Source: Pseudoalteromonas sp. 0303 (GTDB lineage Bacteria > Pseudomonadota > Gammaproteobacteria > Enterobacterales > Alteromonadaceae). Taken from it: 64,000 bases of DNA. The DNA lies in NCBI RefSeq assembly GCF_013349995.1, contig NZ_JABVXF010000017.1:1-64000 (forward strand), given 5' to 3'. Position 1 is the first letter of the stretch; the number at the start of each line of letters is the position of its first letter. Of this stretch, positions 52,305 through 61,388 are shown piece by piece. A model generated the notes under the pieces. It did not search any database. It saw only the letters and a list, made by a program, of their open reading frames with translations, and was not told the origin of the DNA. The translations under genes and the position numbers were made by a program.

Positions 52305-54095
52305 GTGAATAATTCATTGCAAAGAGCTTTGCACGCATTCAATCAACAACAATATGTGCAGGCATTACAACTCCTTTCTTTACATACAAATAAAACCGCC
52401 GATTGGTATACATTAAATAGCTTATGTTTATCAGCTGTAAACAAAACTATTGAAGCAGAGCAGTGTTATTTACAAGGCCTTAGCCAATTTAGCAATCATG
52501 TTGGCCTTTTAGACAACTACACAAATCTACTTTGTAAACAAAAAAAGTATGCAGAGTGTATTCAGTTTTGTGAATACAAGACAGCTTCTTTATCACTCGA
52601 AAAGCCACGACTTAATTACATTGAAAGCCTAATTAATCAAGATGAATTATTAAAAGCCGAACATTTATTGAGCAAAACATCGCCCTCGCAGAACACATTC
52701 GTTCGTTACCATTGGCTCACTTTAGAACTTTTCGAGCGCTTTGGTGACTTACAACGTATCGAAGAGTATTTTCAAACAAAATTACCAGATCAATTAAAGG
52801 GGCAATTTCATTTCGTTTATAAACATGCTTGTAATTATCGAAATTTAGGTCAATTTGCCGAGGCCTTAGCGCTTTTGCAAATGCTTTTAAAACAGCAACC
52901 AAGCGCCGAGTTGCACTACATAGTTGGTTGTACATACTATGATTTACAGAAATATGAACAAGCACAAGCTCACCTTAAGGCATGCTTAGAACTTGCTCCT
53001 AACTATATACCAGCGCATGAAAGTCTTAACAAGCTTTACTGGGAACACTCGCAGAGTCAATTAATGAGTTCATATGCTCAAACTTTCAAAAATTATGATG
53101 CAAACCCTGTTCTGATCCACTCTCAAATTGGCCAACTACTGCAACTAGATAAGCTGGAAGAAGCATTATTAGTAAGCAGTGATGCAACACGAAACCATCC
53201 ACAAAATTTAGATTTACATCATGCACACAGTATAATTCTAGATAGAACAGGTGACGAAGAAAAAGCATTTTCACTCCTTCAGCAACTAGTTAAAGCAGCC
53301 CCACAAAATGCTCGTTACTGTATTGATTTAGCGAACTTTTACATACAACAAGGCGATTACAGCTCAGCGATCTCTCATTTAGAAACCGCAGTAAAATTTA
53401 ATCCACACAACCAAGAGCTTTGGGCATATTTAAGTATTGCTTGGCGACTATCAAATAATGATAAATATCACTGGTTAACTGACCTAGATAAATTCGTTAA
53501 AGTGATGGAGCTACCTGCTCCGCCTGGCTTTAAGACCTTTGCTGATTTTAATAAGCAGTTGCAGGAGCTAATGATCAGCCTTCACACAAATAAACTCCAA
53601 CCATTAGATCAAAGTGTGCGCAGTGGCAGCCAAACACAAGGTCACTTGTTACACCGTTCAAACCAACTTATTGATTTATTTAAGTCATCTATGAATGAAT
53701 GCATTAATCAATACCTGATGCAGCTACCAGAGGATGCTAACCACCCTCTATTAGCGCGAAATCATAAACGCTTTGTTGCCAGAGGTAGTTGGTCGGTGAA
53801 ACTAGAAGAAGGCGGTTTTCATGCTAATCATATCCACCCTCAAGGTTGGTTATCAGCGCCGAGTTATATTTCTATTCCTAATGAGATGAGTAAAGATGAT
53901 GAAACTAAAAATGGCTGGCTTAAGCTAGGAGAAACCAGTCTTAACTTAGGTGAGCGTGAGTCTATAGCTCGTGAAATCTGCCCTGAGGAAGGTCAAATTA
54001 TTATATTTCCAAGCTATATTTGGCATGGTACATACCAACTAAAAAGCACTAGCCCTCGGCTAACTATTCCATGTGATATCATGCCCTTAAAATAA
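52305..54095 (+). CDS. TPR protein with C-terminal 2OG-Fe(II) oxygenase domain
   Basis: A 596-residue cytoplasmic protein without signal peptide. Residues about 1-400 are tetratricopeptide repeats (for example YEQAQAHLKACLELAPNYIPAHESL, YSSAISHLETAVKFNPHNQELWAYLSIAW). Residues about 410-596 fit the putative 2OG-Fe(II) oxygenase group (2OG-FeII_Oxy_5 type): candidate iron ligands His506, His509 or His511 in GGFHANHIHPQGWLS and His574 in FPSYIWHGTYQ, followed by the 2-oxoglutarate-binding Arg in SPRLTIP. Such enzymes hydroxylate proteins or small molecules. The start is GTG at 52305, just after an RBS-covering hairpin. It converges on a TPR-sulfotransferase, whose TPR half resembles it; the pair may modify the same target. 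Confidence 0.82.
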   Translation: MNNSLQRALHAFNQQQYVQALQLLSLHTNKTADWYTLNSLCLSAVNKTIEAEQCYLQGLSQFSNHVGLLDNYTNLLCKQKKYAECIQFCEYKTASLSLEKPRLNYIESLINQDELLKAEHLLSKTSPSQNTFVRYHWLTLELFERFGDLQRIEEYFQTKLPDQLKGQFHFVYKHACNYRNLGQFAEALALLQMLLKQQPSAELHYIVGCTYYDLQKYEQAQAHLKACLELAPNYIPAHESLNKLYWEHSQSQLMSSYAQTFKNYDANPVLIHSQIGQLLQLDKLEEALLVSSDATRNHPQNLDLHHAHSIILDRTGDEEKAFSLLQQLVKAAPQNARYCIDLANFYIQQGDYSSAISHLETAVKFNPHNQELWAYLSIAWRLSNNDKYHWLTDLDKFVKVMELPAPPGFKTFADFNKQLQELMISLHTNKLQPLDQSVRSGSQTQGHLLHRSNQLIDLFKSSMNECINQYLMQLPEDANHPLLARNHKRFVARGSWSVKLEEGGFHANHIHPQGWLSAPSYISIPNEMSKDDETKNGWLKLGETSLNLGERESIAREICPEEGQIIIFPSYIWHGTYQLKSTSPRLTIPCDIMPLK

Positions 54096-54130
54096 TAAAA
54101 AAGACCATCTAATGAATGGTCTTTTTTATT
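54094..54130. terminator. Bidirectional terminator between TPR-oxygenase and TPR-sulfotransferase genes
   Basis: AATAAAAAAGACCAT (54094-54108) and ATGGTCTTTTTTATT (54116-54130) form a perfect 15-bp stem with a 7-base loop and A/T tracts on both sides, between the two convergent stop codons. Confidence 0.92.
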
Positions 54131-54135
54131 ACCAA

Positions 54136-55782
54136 TTACTTATTTAACAGCGCTTTGGCATCTTGGTAGGATTTTTCATCGGCCTGTATGTGTTCAAGGT
54201 AATTTGCAAATCGTCCTGAGGATGACTTATAAAGTGGCTTTCTAACCTGCCATACACTCGCTGTACTTACAGTGCCAGATTTATTATGAAATCGCTGGGC
54301 TTCATCAGTATATTCAAGCCCTAGAAAGCGAAACAGCTGTTCTAAAATCTGCTCGGGTGAGCAAACGAGCTGGTCGTAATTCAGGGTAAAAATATCATTA
54401 CTGAAACACGACTGCCAATGTGACTTAATACGTTGCTGCTGCTCATAGTGATGTAGAGTATCACTAAGGGATACAGCATAGTTTAAGCTCGGACCCAAAT
54501 GCTGGAAAAAAGCTGACAAGCTATTGTCTTTAATATCTCGCTCTGTCCAGATAATCTTAGCTTTTGGATAGAGCTGCTTGATAATGTCTAAGTAAAGGTA
54601 ATTTTCAGGGCGTTTATCTGTTACATAAAGCGCACCTTCAGCTCTTAAAGTTAATTGTTCTTTATAACCATCAATAAATTCAGGCTCTTTAACCTTATTA
54701 ACTAGTGTCTTTTCATCGCCAATCAAATTGAATAACGATGAATGTAAATAGGCAATTTCACCACCTGCCGCTATTTGCTCGTTAGAGCTGATGATTTGTT
54801 CAATTAGTGTTGAGCCAGAACGAAACATACCACAAATTATAATGGGTGTTATTGAACTATTCGCTTCTTGCAGAGCAATATTACGAGCTAAGGTGTAGTC
54901 AGTAATCTTCTCAACAGATTGGCGATCATAGACTGGTAAATACTTTTTATTGTAATGATTAGCTTTTACATAATAATGCCAAGCTTTCTGATAGTTTTTA
55001 CAATCATTAAATACCTTACCAAGTGCATAATAAATATCAGCACACGCTATGTCATCTGACTCTCGCTTTAAAATGGCTAAGCTTGCTTGTTCATAGTCAA
55101 TTGCATCGCGCTCAGTGAAGGTTTCAATATCGGCCAACCTTGCTTGAGCCATCGCATTAAATGCATCTATTTTTAAAACCTGTTGAAAACCTTTTTTCGC
55201 TTTCTCTTTATCACCAAGCTGTTCGTAAATATTTGCCAATGAAAAGTGAGCTTGAAGATTATTTTCATCATGACTAATCGCTTGTTGTAAGTAACGTACG
55301 GCATCATCGGGTTGATGTAATTGCTCATTATGCATAAAAGCAATTTCTATTAAAGCGGGTGCTTTAAACTGCTCAGATAATGTTAGAGCTTGTTCAAAGA
55401 AGCGCATAGCTGAATCGTGGTTATCAAGCTTTCTTTCTATTTTTCCTAACTGAAAGCAAATATCAGCTTGCTGCGGATTTGTCTCATATAAAGGTAATAG
55501 CGCGCTTTTTGCAACTTTGAACTCACCACAACTTATACTTAATTGTACTAAGGTCAGTACATAATCAAACTTTTTTGGAGCTATCGATACCAGTTTTTGG
55601 CAATAGGCAATGGCTATTTCAGTATCTTGTTGCTGCATAGCAACTTTGAAAAGGATCTGTAACGCTTTTTCAGCAAACTCATTGTTCTGTGTTAACGGTT
55701 TTAATAATTCTATCCCCTGGCTAACTTTACCTTGCTGAAGTAAAGCAACAGCTTGGGTAAACGCGTGTTGTTCTGATGTCAT
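54136..55782 (-). CDS. TPR-sulfotransferase (paralogue 1)
   Basis: The start is ATG 55782 after GGGGAAAC, giving 548 residues; an ATG at 55809 lies in a duplicated leader and is less likely. Residues about 1-300 are TPR helices. The C-terminal half is a PAPS-dependent sulfotransferase (Sulfotransfer_3-like) with the 5'-phosphosulfate-binding loop FRSGSTLIEQII (Arg321-Thr325), GGEIAYL, and a 3'-phosphate-binding region around AKIIWTERDIKDNSLSAFFQ. It lacks a signal peptide, so it acts in the cytoplasm. The fold family includes protein tyrosine sulfotransferases and RaxST-like peptide sulfotransferases; the substrate here is unknown. It follows receptor paralogue 3 on the same strand, after a terminator. 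Confidence 0.87.
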   Translation of the reverse strand: MTSEQHAFTQAVALLQQGKVSQGIELLKPLTQNNEFAEKALQILFKVAMQQQDTEIAIAYCQKLVSIAPKKFDYVLTLVQLSISCGEFKVAKSALLPLYETNPQQADICFQLGKIERKLDNHDSAMRFFEQALTLSEQFKAPALIEIAFMHNEQLHQPDDAVRYLQQAISHDENNLQAHFSLANIYEQLGDKEKAKKGFQQVLKIDAFNAMAQARLADIETFTERDAIDYEQASLAILKRESDDIACADIYYALGKVFNDCKNYQKAWHYYVKANHYNKKYLPVYDRQSVEKITDYTLARNIALQEANSSITPIIICGMFRSGSTLIEQIISSNEQIAAGGEIAYLHSSLFNLIGDEKTLVNKVKEPEFIDGYKEQLTLRAEGALYVTDKRPENYLYLDIIKQLYPKAKIIWTERDIKDNSLSAFFQHLGPSLNYAVSLSDTLHHYEQQQRIKSHWQSCFSNDIFTLNYDQLVCSPEQILEQLFRFLGLEYTDEAQRFHNKSGTVSTASVWQVRKPLYKSSSGRFANYLEHIQADEKSYQDAKALLNK

Positions 55783-55785
55783 TGT

Positions 55786-55818
55786 TTCCCCATAAAAAAG
55801 CTTCCCCATAAAAAAAGC
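55786..55818 (-). repeat. Tandem duplication of a 16-bp segment carrying ATG and an RBS-like GGGGAA
   Basis: TTCCCCATAAAAAAGC (55786-55801) is followed at once by the same sequence with one extra A (55802-55818). On the minus strand each copy supplies TTATGGGGAA, so the ribosome-binding site of the sulfotransferase is duplicated, and the upstream copy offers an alternative in-frame ATG at 55809. Confidence 0.8.
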
Positions 55819-55835
55819 GAGCCGAAGCTCGCTTT
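55814..55835 (-). terminator. Intrinsic terminator after receptor paralogue 3
   Basis: AAAGCGAGC (55814-55822) and GCTCGCTTT (55827-55835) form a 9-bp stem; on the minus strand the loop is TTCG, a stable tetraloop, and seven T follow. It lies 22 bases past the receptor stop and runs into the leader of the sulfotransferase gene. Confidence 0.92.
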
Positions 55836-55857
55836 ATCATACATTAATTAATTCAAA

Positions 55858-58716
55858 TTAGAATTTTAATGAAACGCTTGCGTGGAAGTAACGACCTAGA
55901 GTGTCGTAGTAACCAGCAACTGCGTTACCATTTGTAGATAATGTACCGCCTACTAGTGGTGGCTCTTTATCTAGTACGTTGTTCACACCAACAAGTACAC
56001 GAGTGTAGTCATTGATAGTGAATGAACCTTTAAGGTCAAGATAGCTTTGTGAACCAATGCCGTCTTCAACTAAAGTGTCAGAACCTGTGTAGTCATTAAC
56101 TGCACTGAAGTAACGCCATTTAGCAGTAGCTTTCCACCAGCTGCCAGTGTCGTAGCTTGCAGTAAGAACATGACGCCATTCTGGTTGTGGGAAACAGCCA
56201 TTGTCTAGTGTATCAACACAGTCATACGGTTCACTTACACCTGGAATATCTTCATACTCTTTAGTCATCATGTAAGTACCGATTAGGCTAGTTGCAAGTG
56301 TACCACCGCCGATTTCCATGTCATAGTTAGCACTTAAGTCGATACCTTCAAAATGAATGTTACCTAAGTTAGTGTTTGTTGCTACAACTTGACCAGAACC
56401 AATCCATAAGCTGCCGCTACCAGGAGTACGTTCAATCTTATCACAGAATTGAGCATCGCCTGTTAGACCACACTGACGTACGATTAACTCTGGGTCAATT
56501 GCACCGATTGCATCCTCAAGGTCGATATCCCAGTAATCGATTGAGAAGTTAAAGCTCTCAAATGGGTTACCAACAACACCTAGAGTGATTGTATCTGCGA
56601 TTTCAGGGCTTAGATCAGGGTTACCACCGAAGAAACCGTTATACTGATCTGCAGGGCTCTTACCTACGTTACCGTATTGAGACGCTGTAATACCTGTGTT
56701 AGCACAAGCTGCTTGGCTAAGTTCTGGAGTTGCAGTCGCACATGGATCTACACCTGCCCATAAACCTTGGCTCTGTTGAGCGAATAGCTCACCGTTGTTT
56801 GCAGAACGAACAGCACGGTTGTAGCTTGAACGGATTTTCCAGTTCTCAGTTACGTCCCAGTTCATTGCTACTTTATAAGTAGGCTCTGAACCTGAAGTAC
56901 TGTAATCAGACCAGCGGTAGCCTAAGTCAACTAACAGGCTTTCAACACCAGTGATACCTTCAACGATAGGAATACTTAACTCACCGAAGAATTCAGTTAC
57001 ATCGTACTCACCGTTAAGGCTCTTAGTAGGACCACCTTGACCAAGTAATAGACCTTGTGCGTAAACTTCATCCGCTGTACGGCCGAATGTTTCTTCACGG
57101 TATTCAGCACCGAATACTGCAGCAAGAGGGTAATCTGAAGAAGGAAGACCAAATTCAAATTCACCTGTAACGAAGCCACTTACGATGAACTGTTCAGTAA
57201 CACCGTTAAGAATCGCAGTACCAGTCAATGCACCAGCTGCTTCAGCAGAAACACCTTGGTATGTGAATACTTCGTAAGGAATACAGCCATCTGTTGCCGC
57301 ACAATCTTCACCATTTGCAGAAAGCGCAGTACTGATACGAGGACCGAAGAAGTCATTTTCGTATGCAGAAGATGAAGAAGTTGAACCATATTGCATGAAC
57401 GCTTCATATGACCAAAGGTCACTGATTTCACCTTTACTACCTAGTACTAAGCGGAATGAGCTATGCTCAAGTTGGTTAACACGTGGGCCACCTTCAACGT
57501 TACGCTTACCAATGTAAGTAGCGAACTGGTCACCTGAAGTTAAACCGAAACGATCAGTTAAGTTTTGACGCTGTGCATCTGTGAGAAGCGGGCTATCGTA
57601 ATCGATTACATAGTTTGTATCGAAGAACGTACCTGACTCTGCGATTTGCGCAGAAGTACGGTCACGCATGAACATAGCTTCAATGAACGGGTGGAAGTTG
57701 TCATTTACTTCATAGTTAGCAAATAAACCTAGCGTATGACGCTCATCCGGACGCATAAAGTGGTTTACTGGTGCGTAGTTATAAACGTTACCGCTTGAAG
57801 GAATGAAGCTGCTATCAGAACCAAGTGTCCAGTAATCGTAATCATCCCAATCAAATGCACCTGTGTCAGTTACACCTGAGATATAGAAGTTAGGGTTAAC
57901 TGCGTTACCAGAACCACCACACGCTGTACCTGCAGCATTAAGAGCACATGAAGAGTAATCACGTGAGCCTTGGCGTAATTCGTTTTGTTTGTTGTAAGTG
58001 AAATAACCTACAGCGTGACCTTTACCGCTATCGAATGAACCACCTAAAGTAGCAGAGAAATCAAACGATGAACCGTCAAAGCCTGAGCTTCCATCAGGGT
58101 AATCAAAATCACGGTCATCCATTAAACCTTGGATGTATTCGTTATCGTTGTCGTGTTGGTATGCAGTTGAACCGATGTTAACTTCAAAACCTTCGAACTG
58201 ATCGTCCATCACGAAGTTTACAACACCCGCTACCGCGTCAGCACCGTAAGTTGATGAACCACCACCTGTCATAACGTCAACGCGTTTGATAAGTGCAGCT
58301 GGAATTTGGTTAATATCAGCAGACTGGCTGTAGATACCACCAGCTTGCATACGACGACCGTTGATAAGTACTAGAGTACGCTGTGAACCCATACCACGTA
58401 AATCAAGAGTAGCAGTACCAGACGCACCATTTGATTGGAATGCAGTGCTTGAAGCTTCTAGTTGAGGCAAGCTATTCATCATGTCTTCAACACGAGTGAA
58501 ACCAGCTACTTCGATTTCTTCAGCTGTTGTAACTTGTACTGGGCTTGCAGTTTCGATATCAGTACGTTTGATACGTGAACCTGTAACTTCAATACGTTCA
58601 ACTTTTTCAACTGCTTCTTCTTCAGCAGCATAAGAGTTTACAGAAAACGCAGCTGTTGAAGCGGTACCAAAAGCAAGCGCTAAGCGAACTGCTTTTGAAA
58701 CTTTATTATTTAACAT
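55858..58716 (-). CDS. TonB-dependent receptor (MLNN-type paralogue 3)
   Basis: A 952-residue receptor. The signal peptide MLNNKVSKAVRLALAFGTAS (cleavage near NSYAA) is nearly identical to those of paralogues 1 and 2. TonB box VERIEVTGSRIKR, plug MMNSLPQLEASSTAF, DLRGMGSQRTLVLINGRRM, KRVDVMTGGGSSTYGADAVAGVVNFVM, barrel ending HASVSLKF. The barrel contains several Cys pairs in extracellular-type loops (for example SSCALNAAGTACGG, DCAATDGCIP), as seen in many receptors of this group. It is followed on the same strand by a TPR-sulfotransferase gene. Confidence 0.94.
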   Translation of the reverse strand: MLNNKVSKAVRLALAFGTASTAAFSVNSYAAEEEAVEKVERIEVTGSRIKRTDIETASPVQVTTAEEIEVAGFTRVEDMMNSLPQLEASSTAFQSNGASGTATLDLRGMGSQRTLVLINGRRMQAGGIYSQSADINQIPAALIKRVDVMTGGGSSTYGADAVAGVVNFVMDDQFEGFEVNIGSTAYQHDNDNEYIQGLMDDRDFDYPDGSSGFDGSSFDFSATLGGSFDSGKGHAVGYFTYNKQNELRQGSRDYSSCALNAAGTACGGSGNAVNPNFYISGVTDTGAFDWDDYDYWTLGSDSSFIPSSGNVYNYAPVNHFMRPDERHTLGLFANYEVNDNFHPFIEAMFMRDRTSAQIAESGTFFDTNYVIDYDSPLLTDAQRQNLTDRFGLTSGDQFATYIGKRNVEGGPRVNQLEHSSFRLVLGSKGEISDLWSYEAFMQYGSTSSSSAYENDFFGPRISTALSANGEDCAATDGCIPYEVFTYQGVSAEAAGALTGTAILNGVTEQFIVSGFVTGEFEFGLPSSDYPLAAVFGAEYREETFGRTADEVYAQGLLLGQGGPTKSLNGEYDVTEFFGELSIPIVEGITGVESLLVDLGYRWSDYSTSGSEPTYKVAMNWDVTENWKIRSSYNRAVRSANNGELFAQQSQGLWAGVDPCATATPELSQAACANTGITASQYGNVGKSPADQYNGFFGGNPDLSPEIADTITLGVVGNPFESFNFSIDYWDIDLEDAIGAIDPELIVRQCGLTGDAQFCDKIERTPGSGSLWIGSGQVVATNTNLGNIHFEGIDLSANYDMEIGGGTLATSLIGTYMMTKEYEDIPGVSEPYDCVDTLDNGCFPQPEWRHVLTASYDTGSWWKATAKWRYFSAVNDYTGSDTLVEDGIGSQSYLDLKGSFTINDYTRVLVGVNNVLDKEPPLVGGTLSTNGNAVAGYYDTLGRYFHASVSLKF

Positions 58717-58745
58717 TTGATTCTCCCTGGACCACTATATTGTGG
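58714..58745 (-). promoter_or_regulatory. Leader hairpin and conserved initiation block of receptor paralogue 3
   Basis: On the minus strand CCAC (58742-58745) and GTGG (58732-58735) flank AATATA, followed one base later by CCAGGGAGAATCAAATG (58714-58730). The 225 bases beyond, up to polB, hold no gene I would support and no clear TTGACC-type promoter. Confidence 0.55.
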
Positions 58746-58971
58746 CTATATTTAGCATAAGCTTGTTTATTATTTGTATCGCATCAGGACTGCGACAAAC
58801 AAACAATAAACAAATAAAACAAAATATCCAGCCATTTATTTACAATTTTTTAATGAAGAAGCAAAAAGTTTACTTTTTCTTGTTTTGCGGACAAAAAACA
58901 TACAAATATGCGTTTAAACTGAGCTTACCGATCATTCATCGCAATAAAGAGTCAAAAAAATGTTAATTTTT

Positions 58972-61320
58972 CTAAAAAAGCTGTATCTGACGGTCACTTA
59001 GTGACGAAATCTTAGTACCCAAATCAACAACAATCATTTCAGCTATTGGCAACAATTGTTTGTTAACATAAATGCCATAATCGTAATTATGGTGACCTGT
59101 GTAGTACTCAGCGCCGTTAGCGGTGTAAACATATTTAATTATTTGTCCACGCTGGAATGCAAGATGAGGATTGTCAGCTAAGTACTGTTTCGCTGCTTTA
59201 ACGTGGGGAGGGATGTTTTTTTGGTAATCAGTTAAATGCTGACCCAGGCGTTTGCGATAGATTAACTTAGCGTCAAACTCACCTGCATATAGTTTTTTAA
59301 CATACCTATCAAAGGCTTGAAAAATTAATTCTTGGCTATAATTTTCAGCAAATAATATCTCAAATAATTCTGTTTGAAACTCATGAGCAAGTTCTGTCCA
59401 ATCACTCCTTACGGTTTCCATACCTTTAAAAACTAATTTTGAAGCACCATTTTTTTCGACTTTTCCTACATAACGCTTTTTTGAACCCATTGTTTTGCCT
59501 CTAATAGTGGGCATAAAAAATGGGCTATAGTGAGTTTCGTACTCAATTTCTAAAAAGCTGTCTATTTTATAGTCTTTCTGCAAAACCTGCTGCCAGCGTT
59601 TGTTAATTTTCTCCGCCAGTTTCGTACCGATTTCATTACAGTTTAGTGAATTTAGATCATCATCAAGCTTAACAAAGGTCGAATCTGTATCACCATAAAT
59701 GACGTTGTAACCCCACTCTTCTATCCATTGCTTAGTTGTTTGCATTATTTCATGGCCACGCAAAGTAATTGAACTCGACAATCTCGGGTCATAAAAGCGA
59801 CAACCTTTAGAGCCAAGTACACCATATAAGCTATTCATGATGATTTTAATTGCCTGCGAGAGCATAGGCTGGTTTTTATCTTTGGCTATTTGTCTTGTTG
59901 CTGCAAGTTCACGAATAAGCTCAGGCAGGTGGTGCTCAATACGTGAAAACTGTGCTTGGTTAAAGCCTTCGATTGCGTCATCTGGCTTTTTTAACCCCTC
60001 AATTAGACCAAGAGGGTCTATGCAAAATGTGCGCATTATTGATGGATAGAGGCTTTTGTAATCAAGCACCAGGATATTCTTGTAAAGACCTGGCTGCGAT
60101 GACATGACATAACCACCAGGGCTGTCAAAACTTAACCCATGATCACCTAAATTAGGGGCTATATAGCCACTTCTATGTAATAGCGGTAGATAAAGATTAG
60201 TAAAGGCCGCTACTGAACCGCCCATTCGTTCTAATTCAAGTCCGGTGAGTTGGCTTCTTACAACTGCAAAATCGAGTAACTTTAATTTCTCAAAAATCCG
60301 CAGAACTAAAATACAGTCTTGCCTGTTGTAATTAGCAAGAGACAGTTTGTCTTCATTAAACTGGCGAATAATTTCTTCAAGACGATTATCTGTGCTGATC
60401 AGCTTCTCTTCACCAAGTTCGATACTCGCTACATTGGCAAGACTGAAACTGTCGTAGTGATAAGTGGCATTTTTTAAGGTATCAATACCATCAATAACTA
60501 CGCGACCAGGCATTGTTATGCGAGTAATGTTTCCCGAGCGCACGCGCATTATTTCTTTGTTGCGACCAAGCTTTAGAGATATACCTAACGCCTCAGCTCT
60601 TGCGTGAAGCACACTGAAGTCAAATTCAATAACATTCCAACCAATCAGTACATCAGGATCAATTCGCTGAATTTCATTTTCAAACTGAGTAAGAAGATCT
60701 ATTTCATCTTCACACCAATTGATTTGATAATCTAGATGAGTCGTTGGCTCTGGGCGCCCTATCATTAAAACTTTGTCTATGCCATCTCCGACTAAACCAA
60801 TAGAAAATAGTACGCCTTCGCCATTACACTCAATATCAATAGAAACATGTTTGAAAAAAGGCCTAAATTCATTGTTTGGTTTTAATTTAGCGTTCTTTAA
60901 CAGTCGAAAACCGCTTCGTATTTGTATTTCACCTTTTACCCATACTGAGCCTTTAATGAAGCGCTCCATCAAAAATCTGTCAATTGGCCTAACATCATCT
61001 TCAAAAGTGACTAGCTGTGAACTTTTTAAAACCTTAATGGCGCTGTAGTAATCTTTTAACGATTTAAAATAACAGCATATCACCGACTGATTTTGGAAAT
61101 TTTTTAGTTTGGCATCAGCAAAACGAGCATGAATGTTTTGATTTTGTAATAGTCGCTTTGCAGCAGTTACTTGGTTTTCAGGAATGAAAAATACCACCTC
61201 TTGGTGCTCAACCTGTACTTTTAAAGGGCCGTTTTCACACCAGAGCCAAAACACAAAACTAACACCTGATGAGCTATCAAACGCTTCTTTAGAAAGGATA
61301 AAACCTGTATCTGTAACCAT
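58972..61320 (-). CDS. polB: DNA polymerase II (family B)
   Basis: A 782-residue polymerase (783 in E. coli). The 3'-5' exonuclease motifs are present: Exo I SIDIECNGEG, Exo II GWNVIEFDFSVL and Exo III YNRQDC. Polymerase motifs A (LDYKSLYPSIMRTF), B (KIIMNSLYGVLGS) and C (YGDTDSTFV) are intact. Pol II is a damage-inducible proofreading polymerase in replication restart and lesion bypass. No clear LexA box (CTG-N10-CAG) was seen in the 68 bases before the start. It is a core gene lying between two accessory TPR-sulfotransferase genes. Confidence 0.96.
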   Translation of the reverse strand: MVTDTGFILSKEAFDSSSGVSFVFWLWCENGPLKVQVEHQEVVFFIPENQVTAAKRLLQNQNIHARFADAKLKNFQNQSVICCYFKSLKDYYSAIKVLKSSQLVTFEDDVRPIDRFLMERFIKGSVWVKGEIQIRSGFRLLKNAKLKPNNEFRPFFKHVSIDIECNGEGVLFSIGLVGDGIDKVLMIGRPEPTTHLDYQINWCEDEIDLLTQFENEIQRIDPDVLIGWNVIEFDFSVLHARAEALGISLKLGRNKEIMRVRSGNITRITMPGRVVIDGIDTLKNATYHYDSFSLANVASIELGEEKLISTDNRLEEIIRQFNEDKLSLANYNRQDCILVLRIFEKLKLLDFAVVRSQLTGLELERMGGSVAAFTNLYLPLLHRSGYIAPNLGDHGLSFDSPGGYVMSSQPGLYKNILVLDYKSLYPSIMRTFCIDPLGLIEGLKKPDDAIEGFNQAQFSRIEHHLPELIRELAATRQIAKDKNQPMLSQAIKIIMNSLYGVLGSKGCRFYDPRLSSSITLRGHEIMQTTKQWIEEWGYNVIYGDTDSTFVKLDDDLNSLNCNEIGTKLAEKINKRWQQVLQKDYKIDSFLEIEYETHYSPFFMPTIRGKTMGSKKRYVGKVEKNGASKLVFKGMETVRSDWTELAHEFQTELFEILFAENYSQELIFQAFDRYVKKLYAGEFDAKLIYRKRLGQHLTDYQKNIPPHVKAAKQYLADNPHLAFQRGQIIKYVYTANGAEYYTGHHNYDYGIYVNKQLLPIAEMIVVDLGTKISSLSDRQIQLF

Positions 61321-61388
61321 TTACTTCAAATATCTATTACGGAAGGGGTATAGTACACCCTAACTACATAAAATTATAAGAGCCAATT

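Noticed and set aside
58742..58966. 74-codon open frame between receptor 3 and polB
   Set aside because: It lies in the leader of the receptor, has no clear ribosome-binding site, is Lys/Phe/Ile-rich as expected from AT-rich DNA, and resembles no family.
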